This document shows positions 1-10,139 of a DNA stretch of 64,000 nucleotides, piece after piece. A model generated the notes under the pieces. The model worked only from the letters and a program-made list of their open reading frames with translations, did no database searches and was not told where the DNA came from. The DNA comes from Acheta domesticus. Lineage: Eukaryota > Arthropoda > Insecta > Orthoptera > Gryllidae. Positions within the stretch are counted from its first letter, which is position 1. Each line of letters starts with the position of its first letter. Made by a program: the position numbers and the translations under genes. The stretch is taken from assembly GCA_031308135.1 (NCBI GenBank), contig JAHLJT010008756.1, forward strand, positions 75,561,397 through 75,625,396. Reading direction: 5' to 3'.

Positions 1-1039
1 GAAGATGGATAAGAGATTAGGAATTTTGAACCCGAAAATAGATTATAAACCTATAAGGATGGATGTCCGGATTGATGGAAGTGTCACAACTATCAGAATA
101 GAAGCTTTTGAGATGAACTTGGTAAATATGCCAGGAGTAAAATCTAGTTGTGCCGTTCTGGAGATTATTAAGGTGTTTTTCATTATGAGGTTTTTACACG
201 AAACCGCTATGACATTTTCAGCATTTTCTGGGAAATGGCTGAAAGGCTTTTTTTCTTTAAATGTTTTGTATGCAAGGAAGTGCATTTACATGTATGGTAC
301 AGTTCCCTTTTACGTTACATTCACTGACATTTAGAAAACTGCAGAAATCTTTTTATTTAAATCACTGAGGATTTTTATTTAGAACGAGGTTTCAGCATTC
401 CATTTTGCGAGATTTTTTGCTTCAAAGTACGATGTTTGTCAGATGTTTTATCGCTTGCGATTGTAAACCGGTTTTATAGTACGAACACATTTTAATAAAA
501 TCATAAAATTAAAAGAATTAACACTTATATGCCCTCGTTTGTTCACTTTGTCATTGTGATGGTTGAAATCTATTTTCTAGAAGAATTCTATATTTCCAGA
601 CAACATGTTGTAAGGTGGTTGCGAGAGAATTTATAGGGAGTTTACTCAATTTCTAAGAGTGATTTTAAGTACAGGTGTACATTTTATCGCACAACTTTGT
701 GGTGTGTAACATATACGCTAGTGCTAATTAGATGCTACCCTTTCGTTGGATAATTTTGATTACAAAATTATATCCTAATATAAAAATCTTTAAGAAAGGC
801 ACGAGATATTGGAAAACGTTTTCCATCCAACTTTCAAATACACCAAACTCAATTTCATGTACTATTTTCAAGTTTTTACTGGAAAGAATCTTTTAATTTT
901 TTTTTTTTTTTTGAGAATTCCAACAGGAATTGAACAATATTCTTCCATTTTGTATGGATAGACATATTACAGGCTGTGTTGGTACGAGTATGCAATAGAA
1001 CTGAGATATTTGTTTATCGATGCCGTATTGACAACTGAC
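1..1039. other. Non-genic AT-rich stretch, nothing recognised
   Basis: I see no supported gene, RNA or delimited repeat here. A 109-codon open frame (5-334, +) begins close to the window edge but has no recognisable motif, no splice context and a shadow frame on the other strand, so I do not call it. A run of about 17 T lies near 896-912. Confidence 0.5.
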
Positions 1040-1666
1040 GATTACAATGCATCTTTTCACTTTTCATGCAAGACAAATTTAAGATGTCAAGGAACAGATT
1101 TCACTAAGAGAAAAAAATATCTTCAATAATATAGTAGTAGGAAAACGCTGAAAAAATTGAACTTCTGCAATTTTCGAAAAATGAGGGATTTTAACGGACA
1201 AGAGATCTGCACCCTTTCTTAAGCATCCTTTACGCTATCCAAGAACAAAGTTTCTTCAAAATATTTAGAGCCTTTTTTGAGAAAAATTGATAACGTTGTT
1301 GAGGAGTCGTGTAAAGTACACCCAAAATTCAGAATATCCATTTCAAACTCAGACGGCCTCGACTTCATTTAAATCGATCGGGGAATATCAACTTTGGAGA
1401 AAATCGGCTGAACGGTTCAGGTTCTAGCGTTGACCGCAGACGAACAGACTGACATTTTGTTGTCAATTGATTTTTCGGTATTAAGGTCCCACAAAACATG
1501 GATTCTGACTACACAACGGATAGAGGAAGTAATTTTTGTAAACATAGAAACAAGATTTATCCACTTTCGTTACCAGAGCTTGGCAATAAGAATTTTTCCA
1601 TCGAAAATTCTGTTTTTCGGCGTTCGATTACAATACACACTCTTACGAAGAGCGAGAAAGTAAAAA
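1040..1666 (+). repeat. W-family repeat, copy 1 (left-truncated)
   Basis: This shares long blocks with the other W copies: the phrase around 'ctgcaattttcgaaaaat', the block running from the cccaaaattcag region through the gacgaacagactgac region, and the terminal 'gagcgagaaagtaaaaa' at 1652-1666. The left terminus CTAGTGRTGCTA is missing, so the copy is truncated. Orientation + means reading from the CTAGTG end toward the GAAAGT end. There is no coding potential; the small open frames at 1430-1695 are accidental. Confidence 0.7.
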
Positions 1667-2618
1667 TTAAGATTAATGCTTCCAATCTCTATTGAATTTT
1701 CATTGCCAAGCCCAAAGAACTCATGATCCAAAGTACAGACACGAAGTCAACCCGGTATTTTGACTCCAGAAAGGAAGAAAAAATAATAATTAGCGTTGAA
1801 GCTTACTATTATTAATGCTAAAACACTTGTCTTCAATTAATTTGCTATACACTAAATACCTTATTGTTCTTCTTTGTAGATGCTCTTACTCGAATTACAT
1901 CTAGTTTCGTCCAGACCACTCACTAGTTCGTTCGTAGTCTACTTGAGAATTTGCGGCAACGTTATTTGGCCCTACCTTTGAGCTTTCAGCATTTGCTTTC
2001 TCCGTGGAGTCGAAATTGACCTTGGGCTATACATTACATTAGATTCAGACTTTATATCTGTATTACTCCACAATATACCGTCAATACACCCAACAATCCT
2101 TCAGATTTTCGAATCGGGTACATCGTTTTATCAGAAAGTCCATGAAAGTGTATTTGTTTGTTTAGTTTTGTTTTGTTTTTTCGAACCAATATTCGTTCTT
2201 CGCATAAGACATGTACATCAGTTTCAATTATCAAGGTAATTAATTTGTTGAAAGAGCTCACTTAAAGGCCGGTTATAGACAATATCAAGTTGATTTACAA
2301 TCACGAATGGATTGGTTTTCCCCTCATTTCGAGCACAGGTTTGGTTACTTCAAAAACATCTCGAGTATTCTTCAGAGATAAAGAAACCACTTGTTCCTTA
2401 TTTTAAAATATTTATGTGAAGTATTTCTACCGATGAAAGAAAAAGATAAGGGGCAGGAAACTGAACATGTCACAGAGAAACAGAATATGTCGTCGACATA
2501 CAAGAAAAGTGACCTATCTTTAAAAGCGTTATTTTGCTGGACCATTGTTCTAACCTAAGCCAAACGTTGATTTCGTCGTCAAAGACTATGCCATACTGTA
2601 TATAATAGCTGCCTTGTG
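1667..2618. other. Non-genic stretch, nothing recognised
   Basis: AT-rich sequence between a W copy and a hAT-like element. No open frame with a recognisable motif, no splice-bounded exon and no clear repeat boundary. Confidence 0.45.
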
Positions 2619-2626
2619 ATGTCTTG

Positions 2627-3940
2627 TAGGATTGGGCCGAGTTTAATAGCTTGTATTTTATTACTTGTATAACGTATTTTCAATACATGTGGTATTTGAA
2701 AAAATGTATTTTTGAAGTTTTTAGACTTACATTATGGAGATATTTTTAAATGCATGAAATAGGTGTATTTAAAAAATGATATACTTAAAATACTTTAATA
2801 AAAATAAAATGTGTGAATCTGATTTTTGCTTTCATTCCAAATTTCGTGAAACAATTACCCTGCCGCTCGATTTTTTTTGTTCACTTTCTTTCATTTTTAG
2901 TTAAAACGTTAAGAATACATATATTATGACTGCCTGTCTCCGCCTCTCCCTGCCTGTCTCCGCCTCTCCCTGCCTGTCTCCGCCTCTCCCTGCCTGTCTC
3001 CGCCTCTCCCTGCCTGTCTCCGCCTCTCCCTGCCTGTCTCCGCCTCTCCCTGCCTGTCTCCGCCTCTCCCTGCCTGTCTCCGCCTCTCCCTGCCTGTCTC
3101 CGCCTCTCCCTGCCTGTCTCCGCCTCTCCCTGCCTGTCTCCGCCTCTCCCTGCCTGTCTCCGCCTCTCCCTGCCTGTCTCCGCCTCTCCCTGCCTGTCTC
3201 CGCCTCTCCCTGCCTGTCTCCGCCTCTCCCTGCCTGTCTCCGCCTCTCCCTGCCTGTCTCCGCCTCTCCCTGCCTGTCTCCGCCTCTCCCTGCCTGTCTC
3301 CGCCTCTCCCTGCCTGTCTCCGCCTCTCCCTGCCTGTCTCCGCCTCTCCCTGCCTGTCTCCGCCTCTCCCTGCCTGTCTCCGCCTCTCCCTGCCTGTCTC
3401 CGCCTCTCCCTGCCTGTCTCCGCCTCTCCCTGCCTGTCTCCGCCTCTCCCTGCCTGTCTCCGCCTCTCCCTGCCTGTCTCCGCCTCTCCCTGCCTGTCTC
3501 CGCCTCTCCCTGCCTGTCTCCGCCTCTCCCTGCCTGTCTCCGCCTCTCCCTGCCTGTCTCCGCCTCTCCCTGCCTGTCTCCGCCTCTCCCTGCCTGTCTC
3601 CGCCTCTCCCTGCCTGTCTCCGCCTCTCCCTGCCTGTCTCATTCCCATTTAGTTGCAGATTCTGCACGTACCCGAACAGGTGGAGTAAACTTGAGAATCG
3701 CCATACCAACAAAAATGTAATGGAATGTTCAAGACGTTATCATCCTGTAGATTACGGTGTGAGAAACGTTTCTATAATAAAATTGTATTTACTGTATTTT
3801 CAGTATTTCAAGTATTTTAAACAAGGATGTGTTGACCAGATCAAAACCTAATGTATTTTGAGTATGTATTTAAATACTTATTTACAAAAGGTTTTAACGA
3901 AGATTTCAATGCTAAATTTAAAGTATTTTGCCCAACCCTG
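2627..3940. mobile_element. hAT-like non-autonomous element with internal 20-bp minisatellite (hAT-2)
   Basis: The left end TAGGATTGGGC (2627) and the reverse complement of the right end, CAGGGTTGGGC (3940), form a terminal inverted repeat that differs at 2 of 11 positions. The flanks are ATGTCTTG (2619-2626) and ATATCTTG (3941-3948), an 8-bp duplication with 7 matches. An 8-bp duplication and a CAGGG start are typical of the hAT superfamily. Subterminal regions (about 2640-2810 and 3775-3940) are dense in GTATTT/AAATAC words, possible transposase sites (inference). No transposase is encoded; the interior is mostly a 710-bp minisatellite. A related end lies at 42257-42378. Confidence 0.75.
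2931..3640. repeat. 20-bp minisatellite, 35.5 perfect copies
   Basis: The unit TGCCTGTCTCCGCCTCTCCC repeats without any visible substitution from 2931 to 3640, which is 710 bp or 35.5 units. One strand is pyrimidine-only apart from its G residues. The perfection suggests very recent expansion or an assembly consensus of a variable array. Because 20 is not a multiple of 3 and no unit contains a stop in several frames, it generates 255-264-codon open frames on both strands that are not genes. It lies inside hAT-2. Confidence 0.98.
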
Positions 3941-4335
3941 ATATCTTGTTTTGAGTCTATATGTAATTTTAACTAGTAAAAATATACTCTTGTCAATACA
4001 TACACACTCTGATAAATAAAAAATTATTTTTTGTGTGTCACGTTTCTTGCGCACCATCAATTTGTGAATAGTTTTCAAAGAAAATGATATTAAATAAACC
4101 TGTGACACAGTGCACATGTAGAAAGCCATTAATACCATTTTCATTCGCAAACGGAAAACACGTTCTCTTTAACGGTGTACACAAGACATTCTCAAGTACA
4201 CGTCATTTAAGGAAATTTGATAAGCTCGTCAATTAATGATCGGGTGATCAAATGCACACGTGAGGCTGAAGACCTTATCGCGAGAGACTGAAACAAACAC
4301 ATATGCACTTCACGCCTTCCACAGTTTCATAGAAG

Positions 4336-4368
4336 TATATAAACGCGAGTTTCGAGCTCCACGGTCCA
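4336..4368 (+). promoter_or_regulatory. TATA box and candidate initiator of the chitin-binding gene
   Basis: TATATAAA at 4336-4343 lies about 32 bp upstream of CCAGTTC (A at 4368), close to the arthropod initiator type. The start codon at 4403 follows after a short leader of about 35 nt. Spacing fits a focused TATA-driven promoter; transcription itself is inferred. Confidence 0.65.
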
Positions 4369-4402
4369 GTTCGCCAGTCGATTTGCCAGCGAAAGACTCG
4401 AG

Positions 4403-7400
4403 ATGAAACGTGAGTACTTTTGCCCTGCAACGGCAAAACCATCAGCGATTCATGCGCGCCGACAGAGGCAGATTAACAACATTGTCGCCGAGGCGTAGGC
4501 ACGCGAAAAATGCCACCGATTTTTTTTTAACCCAGGAAAAAAGATTTTTATAAAGTACAATTTATGTTTCAAAATCAGACACACATTTACGGTTAAAATT
4601 AAAATTTATTTTATTAACTATTTATTCGTATTCATTTTTTCTACTGGAAATCTATTTTAAATAATATACTTGATGTACTATAGAAATAACAAAACCATGT
4701 TTGTTTGTTTTTTTCGTTATGTATATTTATTATTCTACCGCTGTTCTACCTTTAATTCTTAACCTAAATGATGTTTGCACCTAACACTAAAAAATATAAA
4801 CGAAGTGTTGATAATCTTGAAACAGATTATCAGTATTTTGTATATTTAAACGAATAGTTTCTAAAATATATAATATGAAAAATTTATTTATATAATTTGA
4901 GAAATAGACAAATGTAGTTCAAAATTTTGCCGCCATAGGCACGTCCCTCCTGTTCCTCTGTGCGTAAATCAGATGTGTAGAACGTCACTTTTCACGTGCA
5001 AAGCATTATTGTTCATGTGATCTGCGCCCGGCAGTTTTTGACTCCTCACTTGAACTTAAAAAAAAACGTTTGCCATTTCTACGCACAATAAAATTAGTCA
5101 CATTTCCTAAGCTCAAAATTTAAAACACAAATTATCTTGAAAATAATTTATTTACTAGCACACCTAGCCCTTGTGAACTACTGAGCCTTCCTGCACTGTG
5201 GTCCACGTGAGCCATGAGGATCCCCTGCGGCTCCCTGTTCATAAATTCGATATTGTTCGACCGTTCCACACGCAGTTTTAAACGGTACAGTTTTCGTACA
5301 GATTGGACGTTCAAAAAATGTGCAATCCAGACTGTACGATTTCTTCATGAACACTTTTGAGCATGTTCGCAATTTTTTTATGCAGAAAGTTTACTGTTTG
5401 ATTCAAGCGCCTCTAGCGGATGACTCTTTCACTAACCGATTTCTTTGGCCAACGTGACGGTCAACAGCTATTTCGATTTTGTGGTTGAGTTAAGGTGCGT
5501 TCGTGTGGACTGGCGTTTCGAGTATTTTAGAATAACTTTGCATTCCTCTCGCTTCTGTAACCTACTTCATGCATTGGAGCGTTTTCCATTATAACCACCG
5601 CACTCACCATGATGCTTGTGGTAGTCACAATGATGGCCATCCTATTTTTCTTCTTCGCGTTTCTTTAATACTTAATAAAGATATTAATTAAAATACTTAA
5701 CTCAAAATGCACGCACAGAAATACCTGTACTGAAAGTACTTGGACGACGTAATTTGTTTCCCAGCAGACCTCCTAGCGGCGGCTTGAGGCTATTCATATA
5801 GAATTCATTCAGAAAACTTACAGATCAGGTAAACGCGACTTTTGGCTTCAATTATTCTGGTTTGGACATTCTTTGTAAGGAAACTAAGAGAATTTGCACG
5901 AAAACTATCGTGTAAAACTGCCTTAACAGGTGTTTTTATTTTCAGTTGTTATCGTCGCCCTGTTCGCCCTCGTGGCCGTGTGTGTTGCGCAGGCCCCCAA
6001 CTGCCCCATCGCTAACAGTGATGAGGAGGTATGTGATACAATAGATTCACTGCGGAATTATCGTAGTCATACGGCAGAGGCGATCATTTTTTGGGTGGGG
6101 GATGGACATCATAGGTGTTTGTTATGTAATAAACATTTGTTACATTGTACATTATTTTGGTTGTGTATACATGATACTATACAATATTTTTTATAAATAA
6201 TTACATATTCCATAATAATTCCAACATAAATATTTAAATCAATTTTGGCAAATAAAGGGAGTTAATAAACAAAACTATTTTTTGGGAGGAGGGAACGGAC
6301 CTCATACCTTTCCCCTCCCCCTGGATTCGCCACTGTCATGCGACATGGTAGTAGAAGTGAGCAGAAAGCCCGTGGCCCCCTCGAAACATTTAAAACGAGC
6401 AGCGTAGCCTCGCATAGTAATTTTATTTTCATCAATGTGTTAAATCGCTGATAAAAATTATGTATGGATACGTTTCAACATTTACAGTGATGAGAAACGG
6501 ACACATTAGTCTATTAGAAATTTGTTACCATATATGTGTTAGTAAATTTGCCTTAGTAGGACCCGGATGTTTACGACTTAAAATGTTAGAAATATGCAAG
6601 CATTTATAACCTAAAAAATATGCAAATATTACCATAAATATGACTAAACATTTTGGGTTGCATTTGCGACACCTTCAAAATCTTGCCGTTGTTTAAATAA
6701 CCATCATATTGAAAGCACAATTTTAACATTAGCACATTCACAATTCAGCCCTTCTACTTTCGAAGAAAATTCTACCTGCTAAAGTTATTTATAGAAGCGG
6801 TTGACCTTTGCACAATATCTGACAAAACTAAACTAATATTTCCTTCGCATCTGCTGCTTTCAACGCTCTCTCTTTCTCGTTCTTTATAGATTATCCTCCC
6901 AATTCACAATGTACAAATCAGATAAATTAGGAGAAATGAAAAATATCAGTCTACCGTAAGCTAGTACGCAAAAATTGAATCCAAAAATTAAAATGCCAAA
7001 TTTTCGAAAATTCATGGAGAAATATGACCATAATAAGAAATATTAACGGAAAATGACAAAGGGGTTAAAAAAGACAACATATGACGGTATATAACACGCG
7101 AAAATTGCAAAACTTTAGTTACTGTAGGTAAAATTATGCTTAACTTTTATTTTCAATTGAAATGGCTCAAAGAAAAATAATATGACATATCAAACATATG
7201 GGTTCTATTGATTAGAATTGGAAAATTAGGACGTTTAATTTAGTTTAAAAGTAGACTATAGTGCTGTTGTCATTAACTCTGACTATACTTAATTGTTTAT
7301 TTATTAATGATTTTTTATATTATTTTTTGCAAAATTTTGTAAATAATTGCCAACAACTGCAAAATAATTTCACATTTTGAATCTACATTATATTTTTGAT

Positions 7401-8571
7401 CATTTAAATTTTACTCCTGAAAAGATGTTACTAGAAAATTTGTCTGAACATTCGTAATTTTGGAGTGTAAAATCAACAAGTTAATTTCAATTAACAAAAA
7501 GTAACGGACTTCGTGCCTGTTTTGACGTGCCATTTTATAAAATTAATTTAATTATAAATAATTTATTACATAAAATAAGCGAAAAATTCTTTAACTTTCC
7601 AAGCAAAACAACAAAAAATTGAAATTGTACAACCGTACCTGCAATGTAACGGGCTAATTCGGTACAAAAATGTGAAGAAACCTTCGAATCTATGCTTGAA
7701 AGGGTAGGTAATAACTCCTAAACATGAGTTCTACGGAAACTCCCAAACATGCGTTCAAAAAACTCAAAATCTGTCGAAGATTTCTAAAAAAGGTTAGTGA
7801 TGCCGCGAGAAAGTGGAAATTATTGTGATCGGATTATTGGCCGAGTTCCCTACATTTAATATAAAGAGCTAAAGAATGTTTTCTTAACAAAATCCTCTTG
7901 GAAATGTTAAAAGCAGATTTCCTACCGTTCTCATGAGCGGCGACAGAATTTATGTAGTATGAAGCAATGTGGTTACTTCTAGGAGAATATGAATAAGGGA
8001 AATAGTACCGTTGTTTCCACCATTACAACCCCTTTCACAATTTCCTATTATTATACAGCAACGTCAATCCAAGAAACAGTGTTTTAGGATGAAATAATCC
8101 AAAGACCGGAGGTTTGATTATACAAATTAAACAAATAATTATAAAAATTAAACAAATAATAAATGTGATACAACATAAATGTAATAAGAAATACATGTCT
8201 AAACATAAAATACGGAAATTATTTTCATGCTCACGAAAATGGGTGTTCATTATTTCTTAGGATTTATTTCTTTTTTATAACTTACGAGTCAGTTTTCAAC
8301 TAGTTAAAAATCGAATAACTTTATAATAAAACCAATCAATATATAGTTTAATTTATAGGCCTTTGCTGAGCACTCGTAAGTAAATTTTATTTGTTTCAAT
8401 TCACAGGCCATTCAGTTCCCCAACCCCAGTGATTGCGGGTCCTTCTGGAAGTGCGACCAAGAGGGAAATGCCATCCTGAATGAGTGCCCACCCGGCTTGG
8501 ACTACAACCCCACTCTTCAGGTCTGCGACTACCCTTCCGAAGCCGGCTGCAGAACTCTTCGTAAGCACTAA
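4403..8571 (+). CDS. Secreted single-domain peritrophin-A (ChtBD2) chitin-binding protein
   Basis: Three exons join in phase: 4403-4409, 5946-6028 and 8407-8571 (donors GTGAGT and GTATGT, acceptors TTTTCAG and TTCACAG), giving 84 residues. Residues 1 to about 18 are a hydrophobic signal peptide ending near VAQA. The mature part is one chitin-binding type-2 domain with six cysteines at about 22, 40, 46, 57, 70 and 78, spaced C-x17-C-x5-C-x10-C-x12-C-x7-C, which fits the family rule. Proteins of this size bind chitin in cuticle or peritrophic matrix outside the cell; which one cannot be told. The micro first exon carries only ATG AAA C. The last exon has an internal GTAAGC just before the stop, so a spliced longer isoform is possible. 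AATAAA follows at 8685. Confidence 0.9.
4463..4960. mobile_element. Probable hAT-like MITE in intron 1 of the chitin-binding gene
   Basis: The left end begins CAGAGGCAGATTAAC and the right end finishes CCTGTTCCTCTG, so both termini read CAGAGG inward. Each end carries a GCCG...TAGGCACG block (about 4485-4505 and 4930-4944). This layout is common in non-autonomous hAT elements. The flanking octamers match poorly (CGCGCCGA against TGCGTAAA), so the boundaries or the superfamily could be wrong. The interior is AT-rich and noncoding. Confidence 0.45.
6075..6335. mobile_element. Short hAT-like MITE in intron 2 of the chitin-binding gene
   Basis: The ends are CAGAGGCGATCATTT (left) and, reverse-complemented, CAGTGGCGAATCC (right). 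Flanks TCATACGG and TCATGCGA agree at 6 of 8 positions, a decayed 8-bp duplication. The 261-bp interior is AT-rich and similar along most of its length to 60242-60474 (shared words such as TCAATTTTGGCAAATAAAGG near 6241-6259), which shows a dispersed family. Confidence 0.6.
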
Positions 8572-8684
8572 TCCCGTCTTGTTTACAGTCTTCAATCTCT
8601 CTCTACCTTCTTTCTCCTTCTAATGCAAAAAATTCCATTCCTAAAAGTCATCCTCAAAGAATTTCAAAAACCTTCAATTCTGTG

Positions 8685-8690
8685 AATAAA
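8685..8690 (+). terminator. Polyadenylation signal of the chitin-binding gene
   Basis: AATAAA lies 114 bp after the stop codon at 8571; a second AATAAA follows about 30 bp downstream. This is a polyadenylation hexamer and not a bacterial-type terminator. Confidence 0.6.
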
Positions 8691-9730
8691 ATGTTTTTCC
8701 GATTGGAACAGTGTACAAATAAATACACTTAAATTAATAAACTAATTTTGTTTTTATTTTAAAGTTTCATTCCATTATTTTCTTTGACAAATGTGACCTA
8801 TCCTAAGAGAGTTCTATTTTTTAAAGAAGCTACAAAGACTATAAACCAGGACAAAAAATGCAAATTTCATGAGGAATCAAGATTATTTTAACACTCAATT
8901 GCTAATGCAACCGAACACACCGTCACCTCGGACGTTCGACAACGACAACAACGATCCGTCCTTAGACGGTAAAGTTGGTATTTTAAAAAGGATACCCCTG
9001 TTTACGAACTGTGTCTTAGGAAAAACACGTAAGTTTACAACTTTTTTCACTTTGAAACAAAACGATCGAGTATTCTCCGAAAACTAGATAGGCAAAATTC
9101 TCATTGAACATTTAAATCAAATTAGCACACTGCAGTACACCATACATCAGCTACCTTTCTCATTCTTAATAAAAGAACTCCATTCATTTCAATTTAATTT
9201 ATTTTTCTTAACTGAAAAAAAACTATTCACGACGTTTTAATTATTTTTCTTAACTGAAAGAATCCTGTTGATTCGTTTAATATTTATTTCTCATTCTGGA
9301 TTGTAACATGCTACTAATTCATTTAAATTTGCCCTTTATTCTTAATTAAAACATTTTACTAAATTAGAACTTTACCACTGTTCGTTCCAAATTAGCTTTT
9401 TCTCTTAACTGATAAATTCTACCAGCAGGTCCGTTTCGAATAGCAAGGTAAAGACAATAGTATATGAGCTCATAATAAACAAACAATACAACATATTGAA
9501 TCATATGAGAAAAATCCAAAATATGAAATTGCACTAAATAAAGAAGCAATTAAATATCTAAAGTTGTACAATATTTCGATGTATGTACAGACTCTGAGAA
9601 ACCATGTAGTATTCATTTTATATACCAAAATTCACCAATTTTATGCATGCTGGGTTCGTTTTAGTTTCTATTATTTTCTGAATGTTTAAATTCCTTTAGA
9701 TCTCGCAAACAATGTTTCTATATTTTGTTA
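8691..9730. other. Intergenic stretch, nothing recognised
   Basis: AT-rich sequence without splice-bounded coding segments. A degenerate short word (TTATTTTTCTTAACTGAAA and variants) recurs between about 9197 and 9410, suggesting a decayed local repeat. Confidence 0.4.
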
Positions 9731-9738
9731 AAACTTTC

Positions 9739-10123
9739 GGTTGATCCCGACTGTACGGTACCCCTCGCTATCGTAACTATCGTACCGATAGGTGATTTCC
9801 ATGGCTCGTGAAGTTTTGAGACACCCTCATACGCTTTGTCCCCGCTGCATTATAATGCCAAATTACATTCAAAGGTAAGTTTTCTCGCTTTGCTCGCCCG
9901 GATCCAAGTCACGGCGAGGCTCGGGCCTTCGGTCCTCGCGTTCACTATAAACAATTTTGAGTCTATCCATCGCATAATTACCAATTCCAATATACCATTA
10001 CCAATTTTATATGAAATCACTTCAGTAAGCCCATTATAAGAAAGCCTCTAGTATTCAAACTGCGCAGTGAACTATATTAAGGAGGTCGTGACAGCGAGGG
10101 GTACCGTACAGTCGGGACCAACC
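9739..10123. mobile_element. 385-bp MITE with about 34-bp terminal inverted repeats
   Basis: The left end starting GGTTGATCCCGACTGTACGG (9739) is matched by the reverse complement of the right end starting GGTTGGTCCCGACTGTACGG (10123), and the match continues to about 34 bp (GTACCCCTCGCT...). Flanks AAACTTTC (9731-9738) and AAATTTTC (10124-10131) agree at 7 of 8 positions. There is no coding capacity. The superfamily is unresolved: an 8-bp duplication with a GG start could fit Merlin or P types. Confidence 0.75.
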
Positions 10124-10139
10124 AAATTTTCTTACAAAC

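Noticed and set aside
5..334. 109-codon frame at the left edge
   Set aside because: No motif, no splice context, and an overlapping frame on the other strand; cannot be told from chance.
2881..3720. Open frames of 255-264 codons on both strands with ETGRERRRQAGRGGD-type repeats
   Set aside because: They are read-through of a perfect 20-bp minisatellite in several frames and both strands; no unique coding part and no start context.
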